Shown one piece after another: positions 54,198-64,000 of a stretch of DNA of 64,000 nucleotides; the stretch's first letter is position 1, and each line of letters opens with the position of its first letter. This DNA is from Jaminaea rosea (lineage: Eukaryota; Basidiomycota; Exobasidiomycetes; Microstromatales). The DNA lies in NCBI RefSeq assembly GCF_003144245.1, contig NW_020289977.1, forward strand, positions 558,001 through 622,000, written 5' to 3'. Position numbers and translations under genes: made by a program. The notes beneath the pieces are model-generated. The model saw only the letters and a list, made by a program, of their open reading frames with translations, was not told where the DNA came from and searched no databases.

Positions 54198-54449
54198 AGT
54201 AGTCGATGAATGGGCGCAATTTTTGGACTCCTTTTTACCTATTTAGAGAATCTCTCAGTTATTTCTGTTCCCTCGACTTGACAATATGACCACGATACCC
54301 TCTTTGGACTGTGCAAACGAGTGGAAAAGTGGCCTTGGCTGGTTCCGCTCCAAGTTGCTCTCAGTCCGCCTTGCGTCTCTCGCGCTCCAAGTCGTGTGTG
54401 GATGTGAGCTGCGCCTTGCATCCCATACATCCCATCCATCTTGCCAGCC

Positions 54450-56572
<2,123 letters not shown>

Positions 56573-56773
56573 ATGGGAGGCAATCCTTGCAAATGAATGC
56601 GCGCAAAGATGGCCTCGTGGAAATCTCATGTTTGTGTGCAGTCGGCTCTCAGCCGCGATCTATCGTACAAAGGAGTTGTGAGGGTGGCAGGGCATGATGT
56701 CCCGCCTTTTGGTTCCAACGCCATGGAGAGCGTCCATTACTCCACCTTACACTGTTACCAAGTCTCTCCTTTA

Positions 56774-57556
56774 CTAGAGCAGCGCCTGCTTTGCAGCTGT
56801 CCAGCTCGCAGCCGCTCCCATCATGATCCCCGACGCGACAGCCATCGGCCTCACACCCGCCGTAGCCTTGAACATCGCTCCCGAAATCCCACCGGCGGCA
56901 ATCGCGCCCGCCATATCGTGCTTGCCCCTAACATTGTCGATAATGGCATCAGTGACATTGTAGATCAAAGCGATGACGCCCGCACTGTTGCCAAAGAAGC
57001 TGGCCCTGCGCGTCATCTGATTGAGGACGGCGTTGAGGCGAAGGCGCATCGTTGGGTTGTCGACTCCCAAGGGTCGGCCCAGTCCTTCGCGGGCGCCGAG
57101 GAGGCCACCAATTGCCAGGCCGGAGAGGTAGGTCGTACCGGTGCCATAGCTGAGATCGTCACTCCAGCCGCGAGATGGGAGAGCCGTGCGTGCTCCTTCG
57201 AGCTGGTTGGGTTGGTTGTCTACGATGTCCAGATATTCGACTTCGTCCTTGCCCAGGCCGGCGAGCGGGTGAAGGCGGGCAGCGTCGAATTGAGCACCGG
57301 AGAAGAGGGAGGAGGCAGTAGGGGTATAGGTGCTGTCGAAGGATGAGGACGAGGGTTGTGCGAACTTGTGCGATTGGATGTAGTCGGTTGTGGATTGCTC
57401 AGCTTGCTGCGCATTTGATGAGGCTGAAGAGGCGGCGGCTTGAGGCTGAGGAGTCGTCGAAGAGGAAGGGTCTACGAAATTAGTGTGAGCCTCAGCCTGA
57501 GGCGAGGGCTGTGACGCTGAGGCCGATGATGATGACGACGAGCTGAAGGGCCACAT
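56774..57556 (-). CDS. TIM23: Mitochondrial inner-membrane translocase subunit Tim23
   Basis: Intronless, 260 residues. The N-terminal ~95 residues are hydrophilic and Ser/Gln-rich, as in the intermembrane-space part of Tim23. ARLHPLAGLGKDEVEYLDI is the conserved pre-membrane element, and four membrane segments follow: YLSGLAIGGLLGAREGL with the Gly-rich motif, FFGNSAGVIALIYNVTDA, MAGAIAAGGISGAMFKATAG and AVASGIMMGAAASWTAA. It forms the channel of the presequence translocase. Convergent with DDX41, 201 bases between stop codons. Two convincing ATGs are not in competition: the frame begins at 57556. Confidence 0.95.
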   Translation of the reverse strand: MWPFSSSSSSSASASQPSPQAEAHTNFVDPSSSTTPQPQAAASSASSNAQQAEQSTTDYIQSHKFAQPSSSSFDSTYTPTASSLFSGAQFDAARLHPLAGLGKDEVEYLDIVDNQPNQLEGARTALPSRGWSDDLSYGTGTTYLSGLAIGGLLGAREGLGRPLGVDNPTMRLRLNAVLNQMTRRASFFGNSAGVIALIYNVTDAIIDNVRGKHDMAGAIAAGGISGAMFKATAGVRPMAVASGIMMGAAASWTAAKQALL

Positions 57557-58863
57557 GATGAGCTGTGTGAAGATCAGGAGTCAGGAGAGTGGCGGTCGAT
57601 GATCTGGTCGTGACAGCCTCTCAGCATCGTCTCCAGGCTTCGTCCTCTTTGTTCAACTTTGCACCGACCGTCGGACCGGGAGCGGCCCAAGCCGGCCAAG
57701 TCGAAATCGGAACGGAATCACCACCGACCCCATCCTGATATCCTCACCTTGCTTCCTGCGAAGAGGCATCGTTGCTTCGTCATTGCAGCAAGGCTGTGCT
57801 CACACAAGCAAGGTCATGACGATCGCTTCAGACCCTTGGCGTGGTCGACGGGCGATGGGCAAGCTGTGGTGACCATGATTGCGTCGGGGATAGATCGCTC
57901 CCGCCGCCCATTGTCGCCCCATGTACGGTAGCCAGCAGGCCCGTACCCGGGCCCCCTCATCAAAGCAGCATGATGAGCAATGCCATTGAAGCCGTTGCCC
58001 GTGAGAGCCATCGTCCCCGCACACCATTCAATGTCGTCGCAACACTCGACGGCCCCTGGTCTGTAGTGGCATTTCGGCCGTCTTATTCTTGGTGGGCATC
58101 TGTCGCCGTAGACTCGCTGGTCTAGCCTTACGCTGCTGGCCCCGCTGCCTCTCCGCCCTGGCGACTGGCCATGGCCTTCCCGCTTTCGACGCCACTCGTT
58201 TTTCGTGGGTGGGTGTCAAAATTTCAAAGGCCTTTTCGTCGCTCGTCGCTCGTGGTTCCAGTCCGCGTCTCCGCTCATGTGCCTGACATCTGAGAGATGC
58301 CACTCGCCTTCGCAATTGCCGCCGCCGTCAAGTCCGCAGGAGCGAGCGCAGCCCAGGCAGCAGATTTTGGCTCTACAGTACTGCTTCTCTGTGCGTGCGC
58401 CGAGAAAGTGTGATGCCTTCAATTGAGCCCGGCTAGTGCGGCCAGCCCGGATGCTTTCGCATCCCACCCTGGTCTTTTGGAAATCTGGCCTCGCCTCATA
58501 TATTCCAAGGCATTTGTCGGACAGCCCAGCGCTGCCAGACCTCCTCCTCTTCAATCCACCACAGCGCCGACGGTCAACTCACCACTGCCACCACCCATCT
58601 TTCCATTCCACAACGGCGCTCTCATACGACTCGCTCAGACGACTAGAGTTGCAAAGAAAGTGTGAGTCTTGCCTCGACCCAGGAGGAGGAGTGCCAACTC
58701 TGTTTGCCGGACGCCTCGCCTCTGCGGGCGATCAGGCACAGCTGGTACACGAGACGATCAGACGATCAGAAGATCTGACGTGCGGCCAATTCACTCCCCT
58801 CCGCCCATCCGCAGTCATCGCTAGCCATCACCGTGTCTTGTCCCTGAGCACCTCTTCGCTGAG
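57557..58863. other. Long divergent intergenic region between TIM23 and the permease gene
   Basis: 1307 bases, no gene recognised. Near the permease there is a TATA-like CTCATATATTCC (58495-58506). A possible 5'-leader intron runs from a GTGAGT at 58662 to a CCGCAG ending at 58814. A duplicated GACGATCA lies at about 58753-58768. These are candidate sites only. Confidence 0.45.
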
Positions 58864-60561
58864 ATGAGCTCTACCATTGCCGCTGCTTTTGGCAGGCGAG
58901 GGTCCAACACCTCGAACTCAGAGAAGGACCACTCACAATATCCCAGCGGAGACCCCGTCGTCCGTCATAACCCAGTCGGCGAAGATGATAGCTCCGAGCA
59001 GGATGATGACGCTCGTCTGGCCCAGATGGGCTACAAGAGCGAGTTCAAGCGAGAGTTCAGGAGCCTGTCGACCTTCTCCTTCGCCATGGCCATTATGGGT
59101 CTCGTCTCGTCGGTCATCACTACGTTCAATACCCCCTTGCTGTCCGGAGGTGGGCCGTCCGTCATTTGGACGTGGTTCATTGGCTCGGTGATGAACATGA
59201 CGCTGGGTGTCTCCATTGGCGAGCTCGTCTCTGCCTTCCCCTCATGTGGTGGTCTCTACTCGGCCTCTGGCTACCTCGTTCCCAAACGCTACTCCAAGAT
59301 CACCGCCTACGGCGTCGGTTGGGCAAACGGCCTGGGTCAGATTGCTGGTATCTCAGGATCGGCCTACGGTCTGTCGTCGATGATCATGGCGTGGGCCTAT
59401 GTCATCACCGACGGTCGCTTCGTCGCCTCGACGGGAGAGATTGTCGGTCTCTACATCGGCATCATGGTCATCGCTGGCGTCATCAACTCGTTCCCTACGA
59501 GCTGGCTCGCTCGCCTGACGGCCTCGTACGTCTTTGTCAACCTCATCACCACATGTGTCATCGCCATTCTTGTCCTCGCCAGGACGCCCTCTGGCGAGTA
59601 CACTAGCGGTGCCGACGCCTTTGTCAACATCTCAGGTGCTAGTGGTTGGAGCAAGTCGCTGGCCTTCCTCATCGGACTGCAGATGGTCCAATTCGTTATG
59701 ACCGACTACGATGCTACCGCCCACATCTCAGAGGAGGTCTCGCGTGCCGCCATTGCCGCGCCCGTAGCCATTGTTCAGGCCGTCTTCGTGACCGGCTTGA
59801 TGGGCTTCTTCCTCAACATTGCCCTTGTCTTCGCCATGGGTGACGTTGCCTCGACCGACATCACGACGTGGCCTGGAGAGCTGGCCGTTGCGCAAATCCT
59901 TCTCAACCGCGGCGGCAAGGTCGCCTTCCTCGTCGTCTGGCCTTTCGCTTGCGCCGTCGCCTTCTTCGTCGTCATCACCGCTGTGCAGGCCAACGCTCGT
60001 ACCTTCTTCGCCCTGGCTCGTGACCGCGCCATCCCTGGCTGGTTCGCCATCGTCGAGAAACGCACCAAGGTCACGATCAACGCCGTCTGGCTCGTTGTGC
60101 TGGCTAACATCATTCTCATCCAACTGGCCTGGATCAACTACACGGCCATCGCCGCCATCTTCTCCCTCGCTGCCCTCGGCATGGACCTCTCTTACTGGGT
60201 CCCCATTGTTGGCCGCACCATCTTCGCAGACCACCCCGAGGTGCGCTTCCGCGAGCAGAAGGGTCCCTTCTACCTGGGCGAGGGTCTCTTCGGCCAGTTC
60301 ATCCGCTGGACCTGCATCGTTTGGACCTTGTTCGAGTGCATCGTCCTTGCTATCCCTTCGACGACGCCCGTCACTGCCATGAGCATGAACTGGTCCAGCG
60401 TCGTCTTTGGCGGTGTCATGATCCTTGCCTTTGGAGCCTACGCTGTCGCTGGGCACAGATACTACATCGCGCCTGGGTCGCAGCGCGTGCCGTCCAACGA
60501 CACGATGCAGTCGCAGTCCCCTTCGGAGGGAAGCCAAGTTAGCAACCAGGAGAAGCTGTAA
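58864..60561 (+). CDS. APC-superfamily amino acid/GABA/choline permease (Uga4/Hnm1 type)
   Basis: Intronless, 565 residues with about twelve hydrophobic helices. Landmarks of the amino acid/choline transporter family are FREFRSLSTFSFAMAIMGL at the first helix, the GGGPSVIWTWFIGS loop, PSCGGLYSASGYLVPK, DATAHISEEV (the E-E-V element on helix 6) and FALARDRAIPGW. Family members import GABA, choline or basic and polyamine-like substrates by proton coupling. Substrate cannot be read from sequence. The hydrophilic N-terminal 60 residues and the C-terminal Ser/Gln tail are typical cytosolic ends. Confidence 0.93.
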   Translation: MSSTIAAAFGRRGSNTSNSEKDHSQYPSGDPVVRHNPVGEDDSSEQDDDARLAQMGYKSEFKREFRSLSTFSFAMAIMGLVSSVITTFNTPLLSGGGPSVIWTWFIGSVMNMTLGVSIGELVSAFPSCGGLYSASGYLVPKRYSKITAYGVGWANGLGQIAGISGSAYGLSSMIMAWAYVITDGRFVASTGEIVGLYIGIMVIAGVINSFPTSWLARLTASYVFVNLITTCVIAILVLARTPSGEYTSGADAFVNISGASGWSKSLAFLIGLQMVQFVMTDYDATAHISEEVSRAAIAAPVAIVQAVFVTGLMGFFLNIALVFAMGDVASTDITTWPGELAVAQILLNRGGKVAFLVVWPFACAVAFFVVITAVQANARTFFALARDRAIPGWFAIVEKRTKVTINAVWLVVLANIILIQLAWINYTAIAAIFSLAALGMDLSYWVPIVGRTIFADHPEVRFREQKGPFYLGEGLFGQFIRWTCIVWTLFECIVLAIPSTTPVTAMSMNWSSVVFGGVMILAFGAYAVAGHRYYIAPGSQRVPSNDTMQSQSPSEGSQVSNQEKL

Positions 60562-61054
60562 GGTACATTGACGTACCCAGGGAGATCTGATGGACCGTTG
60601 AAGGAGGGTAGTACTCAGCGATTCATCTGCGCAAGCTGTATCTTTGCCTGAGCCCCGTACCCCGGCTCCCGATCTGAATCCCTCTCTCGCTCTCCCTCAA
60701 CTCACTATAGCCCCTCGTACCGCACGACATGTTCTTGACTCCCATGTATCGGAGAAGAGTCGATAATAATCGCGAAAACCCACAACAAAATGCAAAACCC
60801 CTACAAACAGTTTGCCGTCTGGAGGTGGTGATTACCTCGTTTTGACGGCGTGAGTGGTGTGAGTTGTGTTGCTTGGCGGCCTGATGCCGAGGCTCGACGA
60901 CTGAACGGAGAGAGAGCGGACTGGCGCGTCGAGCGTGTTGCACTTCTGGAGGCGTCGACAAAGCGACCTCGTCGTCACCTTTGCCTTCCGTTCACTCCTC
61001 GTCCTTTCGATCTCACCTCCACCGCGGTGCTCTCACGTCTGTTCTGATTCCAGC
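60562..61054. other. Intergenic region upstream of the acidic nuclear-type protein
   Basis: 493 bases between two plus-strand genes holding the 3' end of the permease and the promoter of the next gene. An A-rich patch (60770-60800) is the only compositional change. No gene is seen. Confidence 0.4.
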
Positions 61055-63294
61055 ATGGACGGAGCAGCAGGGCCGTCGGACCTTTCACACTCCATGTATG
61101 CCGGCAATGGCGCAGCAGCTGAGGGACGACAATCAGAGGAAGCCGCGTCAACGCAGGAGCGCCAACGCTTCTTCCCTCCTCCATTCCGCATTGACATTGA
61201 CCTCGCCGACGACGACAGCGATGATGATGGAGCGTCTCCTGGCCCATCAGTGGTCAAGCAAGAGCCAGTCGATGAAGAATTTGTCCTCTCTGTGAGCATC
61301 ATGATGAGCGGACTCTATGCCTCGCACAAGGCTGACCTCTCGACCTCTCCACTACGCAGCATGTCACTTCACATGCGCCCCCTCTTCGCACCTCTTCCTC
61401 GACATCAAAACCTCCCGCAAAGAAGAAGAAGAAAAAGCAGCGTCGTCTGATGTTCAGCTCAGAGCTACCCGCCCCTTCAGAAATGAACGAAGACGGCACC
61501 CCCTCGGTCTCGTATCTGCGCTACCAGTCCACTCTCCGCCTTAAGCGCAAGTGGGACAGCATATACGCCAAGTTCCAGTCGGCTCACTTGGAGCCACAAG
61601 ACGAGCTCTGGCTGGGCAAGCGAATGCGCATCCTCAAGGACCACGGTACGGTGCGCGCCCTCAAGGAAGACGAGTGTGCCTTTGGATCCTTCCACATCAA
61701 AGAGGAGGACCTAGATGAAGTAGAGCGAGAATGCCGTCGAGCCCAAGGAGAAGACGTAGATGCCTCTTCCTCAGCCGCCCAAAAAGAGCCCGCCGAGGTC
61801 ATAGAGATTGGCAGCGACGACGATGACGACGACGAAGCAGAGGACGAGCTTGGCGCATGGGACCCGGACTTCGTTCGAAGCCAGTACAAGGAGTTCCAGC
61901 CCAAGAAGGAGGAAGACGATGAAGGGCAAAATCCCCTTGCTGGGGCGGACAGTGAAGATGAGGAGGATTCGAGTAGACCGATGGATCCGGATTTGCTGGC
62001 GTTCTTGGAAGCGGAGAAGAGACGCAGGGAGGTCGTGGGCGAGGAGGAAGAAGAGGAGGACGAGGATATGGACGTGGTGGACTTAAGAGCACCGCGCTAC
62101 GATCGTCCACGCTACGATGATGACAGCTCGAGCGACGGTGACGGTTCAGAGTACTCAGATGATAGTGACGAGGAGGACGATGAGGACGAGTACGACACCA
62201 ATGCCTCGTCACGCGACCCAACTCCACTGGACAAGCAGCAGCAACGTCGACGCCCCGCAGCAACGAGCGTCAACGGCGCGAGTAGAACAGGCAGCAATGG
62301 TCCAGCAACGCCGACGCGCAAGCTCGCACGGGCCGATCCTTACCATTCATCTGGTGACGAGATGGACGTCCTCCACGGCGTCAAGCCAGGCAGCACGCAA
62401 GAGTTGGACAGCTTCCGGCGGGATATGGAGGCGAAGAAGGCCAACATTGAGCGCCTGCTGCAGGTTCGCGAGAGCAGCAAGGAAGACGGCAGTGCTCCGC
62501 AGAAGGGCATCATGGTGCACGACACGAGCTTGAGCGGCAACGAGAACCGTAGCGCCAGCATCTATCTCGACGCATCGGAAAGCAACGCTGCGGAGCCCCT
62601 GTGTGGCCTTGGCAATTCGCTGCCCTACTCGAATGTCCCTGGATTGGCACAGCTACTTGGCTTGCCCGATCCCGTGGAGACGGCCGACGACGATCAGCGA
62701 GAGGAAATGGCTGTTCAGGCTGCGGTGATGGACGAAGAAGGTCTGGACACGCCGAGCAAGAGAAGGAACAAACAGGGCACTGCTTCGGAGAGGCCTCCAC
62801 GTCACTCGACTCCACCGCCACCTGGTCTCCAGCAGACGTACCCGCCTGCGGCGATTCACCAAGCTGACCACTACCGGCAGCTGCCTTGGCAGGCATCGAT
62901 GTCCCGTCAAGAGCTTGAACCCCCCTCGTCTGCAATGGGTTTCTCTGCTACCTATCCGTTGCAACATCAAGCGCATCAGCAAGAACCACAGCCGCCCGCA
63001 AACGGCTACCATGACCACTTCGCCCCTCCCCCACCGCCCCCAGCTCCCGTCTTTTCCGCCGGGACAGACTCGTCATCTCAGCACAATTTATACCAAGGCA
63101 CCCCGTCCTCACCAATTGCACCGATGGCAGCCATGGGCAAGAGCGCATCGCCTGAAGTCGGCCACGGAGCGAAGATGCAGCACCAGCAGCCGGGAGCATC
63201 GATTGCTGGGAGGGCGATGATTGTCAATGGACAGTTGAGCTGGGGCCAAGAGCTCGAACCGCCGCCGCCCCCGCCGCCCCCGCCGAGGTGGTAG
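61055..63294 (+). CDS. Acidic, probably nuclear protein; possible Scm3/HJURP-like motif
   Basis: Two exons, 61055-61291 and 61360-63294, phase 0, give 723 residues. Exon 1 is Ala/Asp-rich and holds VKQEPVDEEF. Exon 2 opens with a basic patch (PAKKKKKKQRRL), a likely nuclear signal. Next comes RLKRKWDSIYAKFQ...DELWLGKRMRILKDHGTVRAL. This arrangement (Arg/Lys-Trp-x-x-Ile helix, a D-E turn, then a D-x-G-x-x-R-x-(L/M) strand) recalls the segment of fungal Scm3 proteins that follows the pattern DEID...D-G-LR, but identity is weak. Long acidic stretches (EEEEEEDEDMD) fit histone or chaperone binding. Residues after ~430 are Pro/Gln-rich and end in a poly-Pro run. Alternative: an unrelated acidic nuclear protein. 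Function is not claimed. Confidence 0.8.
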
Positions 63295-63460
63295 AACTGC
63301 GCAGAAAAAGCAACATCGCCGTCGTCCTATCAAATAGCTCGTCGTGTCTTCTCCTGTCGGTGCTCGCCAAGACAATCCAGCGCACACGATCTTTGTCCTG
63401 TCGTCACTGCATGCGTTGACTCATTAGTATCATGATGCCCTTCCACGCCCCTCGCCGTCA

Positions 63461-64000
63461 TTACGCAAGGACAGCCTGCCTTTCTTCTGCCTTCTGCGGC
63501 TCCCTTGACTCCTCTGTTCTTGTCTCTCCCTCCCGTACAGACGCGACGGGCTCCGTAGTGGGCGCATCTGGCAGCTTGACTTGCTGTGGCTCCTCCTGCA
63601 CCGTCTCCCCCCTCTCCATCCTAACCTCGGCTTCCAATCTCTCCATCTCTCCCTTCACCTCCTCTTCCTCCTCTACAGTCATTCGACTGGCAAGGGCCTC
63701 ATCCACTTCTCGCTGATACGCCACGCCAGCAGCAGTCTCGTCCATCAATCTCTCCACGGCCTCAGGGTTGAGCTCCTTGTGCAGCTCTTTGAGCACCTCG
63801 TTTCCGCGGGAGAGACCGGCGTATACGCTTGCTTGGATCTGGGTGAATTCGATATTGGAGACGAGGTCCTCTAATGTTCGCAGCTGAGAGTCGGTCTTGG
63901 TTAGGATGGATCGTTGGTATTTGCCTCGACGCAGGGCAGAGAGGGCACGAGCTTTATCGCCTCGAGCTAGCAGTTGGCGAGCTGCGGACCGTTCTTTGTC
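63461..64000 (-). CDS. VPS20: ESCRT-III subunit Vps20/CHMP6 (N-terminus outside window)
   Basis: The last 179 residues are present; the start and the expected N-terminal myristoylation signal lie beyond 64000. The sequence LLARGDKARALSALRRGKYQ, TDSQLRTLEDLVSNIEFTQIQ and LNPEAVERLMDETAAGVAYQREVDEAL follows CHMP6 closely, including the coiled-coil helices of the Snf7 fold. The C-terminal ~60 residues are acidic and Glu/Pro-rich. Vps20 links ESCRT-II to Snf7 polymerisation on endosomes. Convergent with the preceding gene, 166 bases between stops. Confidence 0.93.
   Translation of the reverse strand, partial: DKERSAARQLLARGDKARALSALRRGKYQRSILTKTDSQLRTLEDLVSNIEFTQIQASVYAGLSRGNEVLKELHKELNPEAVERLMDETAAGVAYQREVDEALASRMTVEEEEEVKGEMERLEAEVRMERGETVQEEPQQVKLPDAPTTEPVASVREGETRTEESREPQKAEERQAVLA

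Noticed and set aside
57885-57895. GATA motif as nitrogen-control site for the permease
   Set aside because: It is nearly 1 kb from the start and GATA is common by chance; no cluster of sites is present.
59728-60537. 269-codon minus-strand frame opposite the permease
   Set aside because: Asp/Gly/Arg-rich mirror of a codon-biased membrane-protein gene; no domain.

Overview
The window reads as nuclear DNA of a GC-rich, gene-dense, intron-poor basidiomycete fungus. The best fit by feel is Ustilaginomycotina (smut-like lineages), but no alignment was run and this is inference. Supporting signs are short introns (about 50-150 bases) with GTGAGT-type donors, long Ser/Gln/Ala low-complexity proteins, and the presence of SDE2, DDX41 and a formate/nitrite-type transporter, which baker's yeast lacks or has lost. 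I see no tRNA, rRNA, CRISPR array, transposon, viral relic or bacterial-style operon.

Twenty-five protein genes were modelled, two of them cut by the window edges. Left part (1-18 kb): DBP2 helicase (partial), a Ctk2-like cyclin, ERG10 thiolase, a formate/nitrite transporter, a Ytp1-like membrane protein, a membrane-anchored family 9 glycoside hydrolase, a large Gln-rich protein with an unrecognised central domain, and SUR2 sphinganine hydroxylase. Middle (18-38 kb): MET13, a DUF2235 hydrolase, a five-exon seven-helix membrane protein with a 500-residue tail, ISC1 sphingolipase, a class I methyltransferase, AKR1 palmitoyltransferase, GRX4 monothiol glutaredoxin, and a two-enzyme fusion of a PUS9-type pseudouridine synthase with a THUMP RNA methyltransferase. 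Right part (38-64 kb): GCN1, a PNKP-type P-loop kinase with an RGG tail, SDE2, a Ser-rich 1560-residue protein, DDX41, TIM23, an APC-family permease (GABA/choline type), an acidic nuclear-type protein with a possible Scm3-like motif, and VPS20 (partial).

Functional themes: sphingolipid metabolism (SUR2, ISC1), one-carbon and methyl metabolism (MET13), tRNA modification and tRNA-dependent stress signalling (the PUS9/THUMP fusion is divergently paired with GCN1 across 275 bases), and pre-mRNA processing or spliceosome-linked factors (SDE2, DDX41, DBP2). Most neighbours are simply adjacent eukaryotic genes and need not be co-regulated.

Most novel-looking items: the single-frame fusion of two tRNA-modifying enzymes (33990-37517), the orphan seven-helix protein (23730-26442), a GH9 enzyme with changed active-site positions (8971-10716), a candidate Scm3/HJURP-like protein (61055-63294), and an ERG10 gene whose first coding exon is only the ATG. 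Exon boundaries were set by hand from splice consensus, frame continuity and remembered family sequences; transcript data would be the decisive check.
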